The notes under the pieces were generated by a model. It had not been told where the DNA came from and did no database searches. It was given only the letters and a program-made list of their open reading frames with translations. Shown here one piece after another: positions 17,249-25,727 of a stretch of 64,000 nt of DNA. Each line of letters opens with the position of its first letter. Position 1 is the stretch's first letter. This stretch comes from Anaerosporobacter faecicola (GTDB lineage Bacteria > Bacillota > Clostridia > Lachnospirales > Lachnospiraceae), in the NCBI RefSeq assembly GCF_012070565.1, contig NZ_JAAQRO010000008.1, positions 1-64,000 of the forward strand, read 5' to 3'. Made by a program: the position numbers and the translations under genes.

Positions 17249-17926
17249 CTAAAAGATTCTCTCTTCTTCACGATAACGTGTCATCATGGACTTAAAGATT
17301 TCTCCACTACTTGGAGGTGTAAATGTAATCGCATTCGCTCCTGCATCTATCGTCCTAAGAATACTTTCTTCTGTCGGTCCACCTGTTGCAATAATAGGTA
17401 CATTTGGAAAATTCCTACGAATATCCGATACAATCTTTGCTGTATTCGCAGCTCCGGATACATTCAGGATTGATGCACCACTTTCTAGTCTTTTCTCAAT
17501 ATCAGTTTTTTCAGAAACTACGGTAATAACAATTGGAATATCGATTTTTTGATGCAAATACTGTAGTGTTTCGTTGGGCGTTGGTGCATTCACTACCACA
17601 CCCATTGCTCCTTGAAATTCTGCATCTTCTGCTAAATTTGTAACTCGCTTTCCAGTTGTTGTCCCCCCGCCAACTCCACAAAACACAGGGACATCGGAAC
17701 AATTAATGATAGAATGCGTAATTATTGGCTGTGGAGTGAACGGATATACTGCAATAACAGCATTCGCATTGCAATTTCGTATGATTGCTACATCCGTTGT
17801 AAATACCAGCGATTTAATCAATTTACCAAAAATTCGTATTCCACTTACCTGTTCAATGACCTGAGGCACTCGAACCATATGTTTCCGAAGGTTCCCATCG
17901 ATTTCAGGAATAAAATATTTCTCCAT
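17249..17926 (-). CDS. Conserved TIM-barrel-like protein of unknown function
   Basis: The 225-residue protein reads like a phosphate-binding beta/alpha barrel, with AVIAVYPFTPQPIITHSI, FCGVGGGTTTGKRV, GVVVNAPTP, ASILNVSGAANTAKI and IATGGPTEESILRTIDAGANAITFTPPS. The last segment resembles the phosphate-cradle end of HisA/TrpC-like barrels, but I do not recognise a defined enzyme. Close relatives are common in Clostridia and are sometimes labelled hydrolase without proof. The start at 17926 follows GGAAAG; the longest frame extends 25 codons upstream without a ribosome site. The zinc-ribbon gene follows directly. Confidence 0.65.
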   Translation of the reverse strand: MEKYFIPEIDGNLRKHMVRVPQVIEQVSGIRIFGKLIKSLVFTTDVAIIRNCNANAVIAVYPFTPQPIITHSIINCSDVPVFCGVGGGTTTGKRVTNLAEDAEFQGAMGVVVNAPTPNETLQYLHQKIDIPIVITVVSEKTDIEKRLESGASILNVSGAANTAKIVSDIRRNFPNVPIIATGGPTEESILRTIDAGANAITFTPPSSGEIFKSMMTRYREEERIF

Positions 17927-18115
17927 GTTCACTTTCCTTCCTTCGCCCAAGCCTGTACCTTTATTATATTCTATTTTTCCGTTACTTTCAATTCTATTCA
18001 TTCGAAATTAACACAGTTTTCTGCATAATAATTTCTGACAATTTCTCTCCCAAAATGCTTAGCAAAATAACTATACGCTGCTATACCAGCACAATGTGCT
18101 TGAAACTGTGAATTC

Positions 18116-18171
18116 GTGTACTGACACGATTCATTTCTGACGAATACGCAGAACATCATGTGCCAGTACAC
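18116..18171. other. Long imperfect stem-loop without T run
   Basis: TTCGTGTACTGACACGAT (18116-18133) pairs with ATCATGTGCCAGTACACAA (18153-18171), and a five-base TTCTG/CAGAA helix closes the inner loop. Neither side carries a convincing T run, so it does not look like a standard terminator. It lies 17 bases after the stop codon of the minus-strand protease, in the gap before the TIM-barrel gene. It may protect the transcript end or be a dispersed palindromic element. Confidence 0.5.
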
Positions 18172-18187
18172 AAGTATAGTAAATAGA

Positions 18188-19924
18188 TCAGACCGTCGTT
18201 CGAAGAGACTCGAATACGTTATAGATATCAAGCTCACCATACCCCCACTCGGGATTTGGATAGGTCATGTTTCCTCTTCTTGCTCCACGAATCAGGAAAC
18301 CATCTACTTTAAATCCAGACATGGTGATATCATTATTCTGTGTAATCCCCCAATCAAACAGTAATGCTGCACAGCCAACGGTCATCGCTGCCGAAACACT
18401 AGTTCCTGAAAAATTTCCGTATCCTTGCCCCAGTGTCGGTCCATAAACTTCTACTCCTGGTGCCACAATATCTGGCTTTATTACACCAGTTACTGAAAAT
18501 CCTCTTCCAGAATTAATATATAAACTTCCTGTCACGTGGTTAAAAGCACCAACTGTTGTTGCACGCCTTACATATCCGGGAGAAGTAATGGTTTGAAACG
18601 GATTCGATCGTAGGAAGAAAGTGCTTTCTTGAATAAATTGCTGAATTGGGAGCCACATATGGTATTTTACATCAAGATCGGTTCCTCTATACACACGTAT
18701 TTTCCAAATTCCAGGAGTTGGTGCCTGAAACCGAAAGAAAATTAACTCATTGCCACTTTGTCGTTCGGATAGTTCATAATATACATAAATCAATGTAGGT
18801 TCTAGTAAAAAGGAAATCCGTTGTCTCTGATTGAGTCGTGCTGGAATTCGTTCACTAAATTCTCCTCCTGGTGAGATCAACCCAACCGAAAAAGTATTTA
18901 GTACTTCCCCCCATAATTCAACAATAAATCCAGATTCACCTTCCTCTACATTGATTTCCACATCTTCATACGCATCTGCCGTATCCAGATTTCCAAGAAA
19001 ATGGTGTGCACGGTTACCTTCATTTCCACCTGCAATTGCAAAGCTTACTCCAATGGTTGCAGCATAAGCGTTAATAAAATCCTCCAGATAAGAATCTCCA
19101 TTATGATTTCCCATGTTCGTACCAATGCCAATACAGATTACAATTGGTTTGAGTAATCGCCTTGCTAATCGAAGCAAATAGATAATTCCTAACATTATGT
19201 CATTCTCCTGATAGGCTGGAATCTCTTCTGGTATAAGATAGAATTCTTTTAAATATTGTTTTGCATCTTTTAATTTCACCATTGCAATCAATGAATCTGG
19301 TGCAACACCTGAGAAATCATTTGCAATATCTTCATTCCCTGCTGCAATTCCAGCCATATACGTCCCATGACCAATGGTATCTACTGTTGGTACCACAGAA
19401 AGAGGATCCTCACTTGCTAATGCACGATTCAAATCCTCCTGGCTGTAGATCGTTCCATAGCCTAACTGATTGGTAGGATCTGTTCCTGGTATACTTTGAT
19501 CCCAGATTTCGATAATTCGTGAGGTATTATCCGCATTACGAAAAACTGGATGCTGATAGTCAATTCCCGTATCCACAAAGCCAACAATCACATCTTTTCC
19601 TCTTAAGTTCAAAAACGGTTGTCTTCGTAACCGATTAACTCCTATAGATTCCAATGCAGATTGGTCCATTAATCCATAGATTTTCGGAAATGAACGATAG
19701 CCATTTTTTTCAAAATTAAAGAATAGGTCTCCCATCCTTTCTACATAAATCACCTGGTAATTATAGTTGATCCGTACAATACAATCATACTCATATCGGA
19801 AGATTTCTCCTATTTCTCTAGCAGGTTCATCATTCGGGTTCACCGCCTGAATAATGTAATCGGCATAATCATTACTATAGATGATATCCTGACAATTCTG
19901 AAATTCTTGTTCATCTGTTTCCAT
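18188..19924 (-). CDS. Subtilisin-like S8 family peptidase (Csp-like)
   Basis: The 578-residue S8 protease has all three catalytic residues: Asp118 in VGFVDTGIDY, His186 in TIGHGTYMAG, and Ser near 508 in FSGTSVSAAM. The oxyanion Asn lies in AIAGGNEGN. A beta-rich insert between His and Ser (about 330-450), together with the N-terminal prodomain-like 100 residues and no signal peptide, resembles clostridial CspA/B/C subtilases that act on spore cortex hydrolases. Relatives in Lachnospiraceae are numerous and mostly of unknown substrate. The ATG at 19924 follows GGAGG; an upstream GTG is weaker. Confidence 0.88.
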   Translation of the reverse strand: METDEQEFQNCQDIIYSNDYADYIIQAVNPNDEPAREIGEIFRYEYDCIVRINYNYQVIYVERMGDLFFNFEKNGYRSFPKIYGLMDQSALESIGVNRLRRQPFLNLRGKDVIVGFVDTGIDYQHPVFRNADNTSRIIEIWDQSIPGTDPTNQLGYGTIYSQEDLNRALASEDPLSVVPTVDTIGHGTYMAGIAAGNEDIANDFSGVAPDSLIAMVKLKDAKQYLKEFYLIPEEIPAYQENDIMLGIIYLLRLARRLLKPIVICIGIGTNMGNHNGDSYLEDFINAYAATIGVSFAIAGGNEGNRAHHFLGNLDTADAYEDVEINVEEGESGFIVELWGEVLNTFSVGLISPGGEFSERIPARLNQRQRISFLLEPTLIYVYYELSERQSGNELIFFRFQAPTPGIWKIRVYRGTDLDVKYHMWLPIQQFIQESTFFLRSNPFQTITSPGYVRRATTVGAFNHVTGSLYINSGRGFSVTGVIKPDIVAPGVEVYGPTLGQGYGNFSGTSVSAAMTVGCAALLFDWGITQNNDITMSGFKVDGFLIRGARRGNMTYPNPEWGYGELDIYNVFESLRTTV

Positions 19925-19993
19925 CCTTCCCTCCACATCTACTTTCTCTTATTACCATTTTATTCTTCACAACCGTACCGGTTACTTATATAC

Positions 19994-20156
19994 AGAACAA
20001 AGTGTACTTCATTCGCGCATTAATAATTGCTTCAAAGTACACTTTGTTCTCCGTGCCGAGCACAGTCAGCTTCAGCTGACATCTACCTTATGTGCGAGTG
20101 CGCATCCCCCGGAGGGTTATATAATAGGAAAGTCGGAAGACTTTTCTATTATATAA
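19994..20156. other. Structured intergenic element with three strong hairpins
   Basis: Three consecutive palindromes occupy 160 bases. AGAACAAAGTGTACTT (19994-20009) pairs perfectly with 20035-20050. GTCAGCT (20065-20071) pairs with 20074-20080, flanked by GCACA/TGTGC. TTATATAATAGGAAAGTC (20117-20134) pairs with 20139-20156 with one G-T. GC content in 20051-20116 is far above its surroundings. The element lies between the clpX terminator and the S8 gene, both minus strand. It could be a non-coding RNA, a 5' leader of the protease gene, or a copy of a dispersed repeat. Confidence 0.6.
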
Positions 20157-20158
20157 AA

Positions 20159-20229
20159 AAGCAATCTTCATGAAATCCAGTTAACGTCTGATGTTATACA
20201 GCCGATTCTTTCTTTCATGAAGATTGCTT
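20159..20229 (-). terminator. clpX terminator
   Basis: A 17-bp perfect stem (20159-20175 with 20213-20229) encloses a 37-base loop. On the minus strand it ends in TTTTTT, 26 bases after the clpX stop codon. Confidence 0.8.
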
Positions 20230-20254
20230 ATTATAGTGTCTCTTCTACTATCAA

Positions 20255-21721
20255 TTATTCTTGCTTTTGTAACATTGGCGTTGCAATTCCTCGCATTTCA
20301 ATAACAGGTCCGCCTTTTTTTTCAATGTAATCTCTTGTTATGGTTACTCGTCCAATGTTATCATCCTTCGGAATTTCATACATGATATCTAACATGAATT
20401 CTTCGATAATTGCACGAAGAGCTCTAGCTCCTGTCTTCTTCTCCAGTGCTTTCTCTGCAATCGCTTCCAGAGCGCCATCATCAAATTGAAGATCTACTTC
20501 GTCCAAAGCAAGTAACTTTTTGTACTGCTTTAAAATTGCATTCTTTGGCTCTTTCAAAACATCAACTAACATCTGTTTTGTCAATCCCTCAAGGGAATAG
20601 ATAACAGGAAGACGTCCGATGAATTCCGGTATCATACCAAACTCTCTTAAATCTTCCACGGTAACCTTTTGTAAAATATTCGAATCAGAATCGTATTTAT
20701 CCTTCAGTTCAGCACCAAAACCAATGGAAGACTTCTTGTTCAATCTCGCCTTAATAATCTTCTCTAAATCTGGGAAAGCACCACCACAGATAAACAGGAT
20801 ATTCTTCGTATTAACCGTTGTCATAGGTACCATGGCATTCTTATTCGTTGCACCAACTGGAACCTCTACTTCAGCACCTTCTAGAAGTTTCAACATACCT
20901 TGCTGTACACTTTCCCCACTAACATCACGGTTTGTTGTACTCTTCTTCTTTGCGATCTTATCAATCTCATCGATGAATACGATTCCTCGTTCTGCTTTTT
21001 CTACGTCATTATCTGCTGCCGCTAATAATTTGGAGATTACACTTTCCACGTCATCCCCAATATATCCCGCTTCTGTTAATGCAGTGGCATCTGTAATCGC
21101 TAATGGAACATTGAGTAAACGTGCCAATGTCTTAACCAGATAGGTCTTACCACAACCAGTTGGCCCAATCATCAACATGTTTGACTTCTCAATTTCGATC
21201 TCGTCCATTGCATTGGCAGCCACACGTTTATAATGATTGTAAACAGCAACAGAAATTACCTTTTTCGCATGTTCCTGACCAATGACATATTCATCTAATT
21301 GTTTCTTAATTATATGTGGTGCAGGAATATTTTTCAGATCAATTTCTTTCTTTTCTTTTTTCGTATCTTCTTGCTTTTTCTTAAGCTTCTGCGATTTTGG
21401 AATCTCATTCTGTGGCATATTGAAGTTCATCATTGGTCCAAAATTCATCATATCCATATAAGGAACATTGCCTGTATTAATGGTATCGAATGTCTTTTGC
21501 ATACAATCCGAACAGATACAGATGTTATTAGGGATATGAATCATCTTCCCAACTTTGCTTTCCGGTCTACGACAAATATAGCAGATATCTTCATAATCGT
21601 CCCGATATTCTTTCTCTTTATCTGATTTCTCTTGTTTCTTATCTTCTGTCGATGGTGAATCCTTATGTTCCTTAGAATCCGACTCGACTAGATTATTTTC
21701 TTTGTCCATTTCATCTGACAT
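20255..21721 (-). CDS. clpX: ClpX-type AAA+ unfoldase, divergent form with long N-terminal linker
   Basis: ClpX unfolds substrates and feeds them to ClpP. This 488-residue version keeps the Cys4 zinc-binding domain (Cys47, 50, 70, 73), Walker A GPTGCGKT (186-193), the pore loop GYIG (219-222), Walker B IVFIDEID (247-254), and the ClpP-docking IGF loop in KSSIGFGAE near 330. It differs from ordinary ClpX (about 420 residues) by a 40-residue charged N-terminal arm, a Met/Asn-rich linker (87-105) and a Lys-rich segment (111-128). It is not next to clpP or tig, so it may be a paralogue. The start at 21721 follows GAGGAG. Confidence 0.88.
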   Translation of the reverse strand: MSDEMDKENNLVESDSKEHKDSPSTEDKKQEKSDKEKEYRDDYEDICYICRRPESKVGKMIHIPNNICICSDCMQKTFDTINTGNVPYMDMMNFGPMMNFNMPQNEIPKSQKLKKKQEDTKKEKKEIDLKNIPAPHIIKKQLDEYVIGQEHAKKVISVAVYNHYKRVAANAMDEIEIEKSNMLMIGPTGCGKTYLVKTLARLLNVPLAITDATALTEAGYIGDDVESVISKLLAAADNDVEKAERGIVFIDEIDKIAKKKSTTNRDVSGESVQQGMLKLLEGAEVEVPVGATNKNAMVPMTTVNTKNILFICGGAFPDLEKIIKARLNKKSSIGFGAELKDKYDSDSNILQKVTVEDLREFGMIPEFIGRLPVIYSLEGLTKQMLVDVLKEPKNAILKQYKKLLALDEVDLQFDDGALEAIAEKALEKKTGARALRAIIEEFMLDIMYEIPKDDNIGRVTITRDYIEKKGGPVIEMRGIATPMLQKQE

Positions 21722-21980
21722 AATACTATCTCCTCTATAACGGTTACGAAAGCTCCAAACCCGCGCTTTTGTAACAAAATCACTTGCATCTTCTATGTAC
21801 ATGTTATTATAACGTACCGATTCTCATAGCACAAGAATATATTTCTTAAATTTTGTTAAAATAATACCTTAAATCTGAACTTTTCGACAATTCAAACAAA
21901 CGACATCCTATGTGACAAAATGTGAGAATTATGCTACACTATATCCATAAGTTGTCTTAAGTATATACCTGGAGGATAGT

Positions 21981-23126
21981 ATGATAACAGGAAGCAAAGA
22001 ATTAATCCGCGATATTAATAGTAATCTTGTGTTAACACAGATTGTCAATCACAGCCCAATTTCTCGTTCTGCAATTGCAAAGAAATTAGGTTTGACCAAA
22101 GCAACCATATCTGCAATTGTATCGGATCTACTTGCAAAAAAACTAGTTGTTGAGATTGGTAGTGATGATACCAGCCTTGGCAGAAAGCCGATTTTATTAA
22201 GCTTTAATCGAAAAGCAGGTTATGCCGTATCCGTTGATATTGGTGAACAGATGATTTCTGCCCTAATCACGGATCTACAAGGAGATGAACGCCAACTAAA
22301 ACAGATTGCCACGCCATCGGATGCCCGTACCCTTTGCTCCATTCTGATTGATCTGCTCCATTCCATGATCGATGTAATACCAGAACGACCATATGGTGTT
22401 GTTGGTATCACACTTGGTATACATGGAGTAACTTCTGATCATATCATTCAATTCACTCCTTATTATGATTTTTCACACTGTGATTTAGCGAAAGAATTGG
22501 AAGATGCATTCCATACCACAATTTTATTAGAAAATGAAGCCAATCTTTCCGTCATTGGCGAAAAGACTTTTGAGTACAATTATCCGAATATAGCAAATAT
22601 CAGTGTTCATTCTGGTGTTGGTTTGGGTATCCTCGTGAATAATACCCTCTACTCTGGTAGCAAAGGCTATGCTGGTGAAATAGGTCATACCATTGTGGAT
22701 ATAGATGGTAAACCTTGTCCTTGCGGCAACCATGGTTGCTTAGAACAATATGTATCAGAACGTGCGCTTCTTCAGGATTTAGCACTAAAAAAAGCTTGCA
22801 AGACCATGGATTTTTCAACATTCGCTGCACTCTATCATAAGAAAGATACCGACGCATTGGAAATCATGGAGCAGTTTGTCCGCTATATGTCCATATGTGT
22901 AAACAACGTTCTAAATATGTTTAACCCAGATTTGATCATTATCAATAGCCATTTTACTACCCTTAATCCAGAACTAATTGATCGTATTAATAAGAAATTA
23001 ACAAGCAGAATTAATAATTACCAGAAGATTGCTCCTTCTGTGCTACAAGATTCCTCTGTACTACTTGGTGGAATCAGTGTTACCGTTCGTAGTTTCTTAG
23101 GGGTTGATATCTCCATGATCCACTAA
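21981..23126 (+). CDS. ROK family transcriptional regulator (XylR/NagC-like)
   Basis: The 381-residue protein begins with a winged HTH (about 10-70; SRSAIAKKLGLTKATISAIV) and continues as a ROK sugar-kinase-like domain. The DIGEQMISALITDLQG stretch, GIHGVTSDH, and the zinc motif CPCGNHGCLEQY near residues 242-253 are characteristic. Such proteins repress sugar-use genes and are released by a sugar or amino sugar. No sugar operon is adjacent, so the targets are unknown. The gene has GGAGG upstream and a shared terminator with mrp downstream. ATP-binding residues were not verified, and kinase activity is not claimed. Confidence 0.9.
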   Translation: MITGSKELIRDINSNLVLTQIVNHSPISRSAIAKKLGLTKATISAIVSDLLAKKLVVEIGSDDTSLGRKPILLSFNRKAGYAVSVDIGEQMISALITDLQGDERQLKQIATPSDARTLCSILIDLLHSMIDVIPERPYGVVGITLGIHGVTSDHIIQFTPYYDFSHCDLAKELEDAFHTTILLENEANLSVIGEKTFEYNYPNIANISVHSGVGLGILVNNTLYSGSKGYAGEIGHTIVDIDGKPCPCGNHGCLEQYVSERALLQDLALKKACKTMDFSTFAALYHKKDTDALEIMEQFVRYMSICVNNVLNMFNPDLIIINSHFTTLNPELIDRINKKLTSRINNYQKIAPSVLQDSSVLLGGISVTVRSFLGVDISMIH

Positions 23127-23169
23127 AATTCTACATAGCATAGGAAATTCTGAGTACTTTCCTATTAGA

Positions 23170-23215
23170 AAAAGAGACTGTCCACTCTACAAATCCTGTA
23201 GAGGACAGTCTCTTT
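23170..23215. terminator. Bidirectional terminator between ROK gene and mrp
   Basis: AAAGAGACTGTCC pairs with GACAGTCTCTTT, and CTCTAC pairs with GTAGAG inside, with one unpaired base. A-rich and T-rich flanks make it usable by both convergent genes. Confidence 0.8.
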
Positions 23216-23238
23216 CGATAAAACAAACCGTTCGTTCG

Positions 23239-24075
23239 TTACAATAACTTTTCTACCTTCGTTGCTGCATCTTCTAACCAATCAGCTTCTACTTCTTCTA
23301 TCTTACCTGTGTCAACTTTACTTGCGATTTTTGGATCGATTGGTATCTTTGCTAATACTTCTAAACCATATTTCTCTGCAGTTTCTTCTACATGACTTTC
23401 TCCAAAGATTGATAGCTTCGTTCCACAATGATCACATGCAAAATAGCTGTAATTTTCTACAATACCAAGGATCGGTACATTCATGGTCTTCGCCATATTC
23501 ACTGCTTTTCCTACAATCATGGAAACCAATTCCTGTGGTGAGGTTACTATAATAATTCCATCAAGAGGAATGGATTGGAATACGGTTAATGGAACATCTC
23601 CTGTTCCTGGTGGCATATCTACGAACATAAAGTCTACTTCACCCCAATTTACCTGGTTCCAGAATTGCTTTACAGTACCTGAAATTACAGGTCCTCTCCA
23701 GACAACTGGTGTTTCTTCACTATCTAATAATAGATTGACAGACATTAATTTTGTTCCCATATTCGTTACAGCAGGAATGATTCCATGCTCATCTGCTTTT
23801 GCCTGCTCATGAATTCCAAATGCTTTTGGTATGGACGGTCCTGTTACATCTGCGTCAAGTATTGCTGTATCGTATCCACGGCGTCTCATTAAAACGGAAA
23901 GACTGGATGTAATAAACGACTTACCAACTCCACCTTTTCCACTTACGACACCGATTACTTTCTTTACATTGCTATATTCATTGGTTGCTTCAAACATGTC
24001 TTCCCTGGATGTTTTTCTGGAAGCACAATCACTGGAAGAACATGTGGAACAATTGCTTGTACAATTTTCACTCAT
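23239..24075 (-). CDS. Mrp/NBP35 family iron-sulfur carrier ATPase
   Basis: The 278-residue deviant Walker A ATPase assembles or carries Fe-S clusters. The P-loop GVVSGKGGVGKS ends at residue 53, and SGxVKQFWNQV-like and DMPPGTGDVP segments are typical of Mrp. A four-cysteine N-terminal cluster (Cys5, 9, 12, 17) resembles the NBP35 ferredoxin-like site and is absent from many bacterial Mrp proteins. The CDHCG knuckle near residue 214 probably bridges a shared cluster in the dimer. It stands alone and is divergent from rpoD. Confidence 0.92.
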   Translation of the reverse strand: MSENCTSNCSTCSSSDCASRKTSREDMFEATNEYSNVKKVIGVVSGKGGVGKSFITSSLSVLMRRRGYDTAILDADVTGPSIPKAFGIHEQAKADEHGIIPAVTNMGTKLMSVNLLLDSEETPVVWRGPVISGTVKQFWNQVNWGEVDFMFVDMPPGTGDVPLTVFQSIPLDGIIIVTSPQELVSMIVGKAVNMAKTMNVPILGIVENYSYFACDHCGTKLSIFGESHVEETAEKYGLEVLAKIPIDPKIASKVDTGKIEEVEADWLEDAATKVEKLL

Positions 24076-24098
24076 CTTCTTGTCTCCTATCTAATTTT

Positions 24099-24128
24099 GA
24101 TATACTTATATATAATGATGCAAGTCAA
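24099..24128 (-). promoter_or_regulatory. Probable mrp promoter with overlapping hairpin
   Basis: TTGACT (forward 24123-24128) and TATATC (forward 24099-24104) are 18 bases apart on the minus strand. An inverted repeat ATGATGCAA/TTGCATCAT (24115-24123 and 24141-24149) overlaps the -35 and could be an operator. Nothing else clear is seen up to 24340. Confidence 0.45.
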
Positions 24129-24350
24129 AAATAAATTCATTTGCATCATCATGATTCGAGCAACAAATGCTATGCACTAGGTGCTCCACAATACTATAGC
24201 ATTTTAGCTAAAGATTGAATCCAAAATCAATTATACTACAGCATTTAGTAAATTGCCATAGTTGTGATCGGAGTTCTTCGCTATATTGACCACATTTTTG
24301 CACAAAGATGTAGTTTTTGTGAATTTCTTGTAGCTTTCTCGTATTATCTG

Positions 24351-24359
24351 TGCTACAAT
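24351..24359 (+). promoter_or_regulatory. Extended -10 promoter upstream of rpoD
   Basis: TGCTACAAT forms an extended -10 element. The -35 region is poor. It gives a leader of about 75 bases before the chosen rpoD start. Confidence 0.4.
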
Positions 24360-24441
24360 GCTATTTGGTGATAATTTCGCCCATTTGTGGGATTATGTAT
24401 ATAAATGTTCGCTTACAAACAAGAAAGGACAGATACTAATA

Positions 24442-25560
24442 ATGAGTGATTTAGTTAACAGTTTCGAAGAGAAACTAAAAGAATTGGTTTCCCTTGGCAA
24501 AAAAAATAAAGGTATTCTTGAAGTTGAAAAAGTAAATGATTTCTTCAAAGAATTAAATCTTGATGTAAACCAAATAGATAAAATCTATGAGTATCTTGAA
24601 AATCATAATATTGCTGTTATTACCCTAGCAGACGATAGCGATGATGAGCCAGACGATGATGTGCTCCTTGAATTAGAGAATGACGAAGAACTTGCAATGG
24701 TGGAAGACCTTTCCAATGCTGCAAGTGTCATGAGCGATGACCCAGTTAAGTTATATCTAAAAGAGATTGGTAGCTACCCTCTTCTATCCATAGCGGAAGA
24801 AATCGAATTAGCTAAGAAGATTGAACAAGGGGATGAGATGGCAAAGAAAACACTTGCTGAATCCAATCTAAGACTTGTTGTAAGTATTGCAAAACGTTAT
24901 GTTGGTAGAGGTCTCTCTTTCCTTGATCTTATTCAAGAAGGAAACCTTGGTTTGATAAAAGCAGTTGATAAATTCGATTACACAAAAGGATATAAGTTCA
25001 GTACTTATGCAACTTGGTGGATTCGTCAAGCAATTACACGTTCTATTGCTGATCAATCCCGTACCATTCGTATTCCAGTACACATGTCAGAGGTCATTAA
25101 CAAAACATATCGTGTTTCTCGTAGTTTATTACAAGAACTTGGACGTGAACCAACGGAACAAGAACTTGCTGATGCAATGAATATGCCACTTGAAAAAGTT
25201 CGTGAGATATTGAAAGTTTCTGCTGATCCAATTTCTCTTGATACACCAATCGGTGAGGAAGATGACAGTCATCTTGGAGACTTTATCCGTGATGAAACAA
25301 TCGTAGGACCAGAAGATGCCGCTGCATACTCTGTTTTACAAGATCAAATCTCCAAATTACTTGATACATTAACAGAAAGAGAACAACGGGTATTGATTTT
25401 ACGTTTTGGTTTAAAAGATGGTCGTACTAGAACATTGGAGGAAGTAGGTAAAGAATTCAACGTAACAAGAGAACGTATTCGTCAGATTGAAGCCAAAGCA
25501 CTTCGTAAATTAAGACATCCTAGCCGTGCTAGAATGTTGAAAGGATATGAAATTATCTAG
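24442..25560 (+). CDS. rpoD: RNA polymerase primary-type sigma factor RpoD
   Basis: The 372-residue sigma-70 family protein has a region 1.1-like N-terminus (1-60), an acidic segment ([11 protein letters not shown], about 65-75), region 1.2 ([12 protein letters not shown], near 100), region 2 with [19 protein letters not shown] and [15 protein letters not shown], region 3, and region 4 with [30 protein letters not shown]. All core residues of a housekeeping sigma are present. The start at 24442 gives the usual [16 protein letters not shown]-terminus and follows AAAGGAC. The usual dnaG neighbour is absent, so a second primary-like sigma elsewhere cannot be excluded. Confidence 0.93.
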   Translation: MSDLVNSFEEKLKELVSLGKKNKGILEVEKVNDFFKELNLDVNQIDKIYEYLENHNIAVITLADDSDDEPDDDVLLELENDEELAMVEDLSNAASVMSDDPVKLYLKEIGSYPLLSIAEEIELAKKIEQGDEMAKKTLAESNLRLVVSIAKRYVGRGLSFLDLIQEGNLGLIKAVDKFDYTKGYKFSTYATWWIRQAITRSIADQSRTIRIPVHMSEVINKTYRVSRSLLQELGREPTEQELADAMNMPLEKVREILKVSADPISLDTPIGEEDDSHLGDFIRDETIVGPEDAAAYSVLQDQISKLLDTLTEREQRVLILRFGLKDGRTRTLEEVGKEFNVTRERIRQIEAKALRKLRHPSRARMLKGYEII

Positions 25561-25593
25561 TTGTTATACGCTAATCGATAACATGATCTATAT

Positions 25594-25636
25594 AAAAGAA
25601 AAGCTCAGTACTTAAAAAGTATTGAGCTTTTCTTTT
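25594..25636. terminator. rpoD terminator (bidirectional)
   Basis: AAAAGAAAAGCTCAGTACTT (25594-25613) pairs with 25617-25636 around a three-base loop, with one G-T pair. T runs exit on the plus strand, and a T-rich tract also exits on the minus strand toward rpoD. Confidence 0.88.
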
Positions 25637-25727
25637 GTAGATCCTATATAAAACACCTTAATGTTTTTATATACTCTCAACCGCTTGCTCGCACCTGTGT
25701 AACAACAATGACATGTGCACCAGTATA

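Noticed and set aside
17998-18240. Minus-strand 80-codon ORF between the subtilase and TIM-barrel genes
   Set aside because: It overlaps the 3' end of the S8 gene and contains the long hairpin; no ribosome site and no recognised motif.
20619-21143. 174-codon plus-strand ORF antisense to clpX
   Set aside because: It is a shadow of the clpX coding frame with no start signals.
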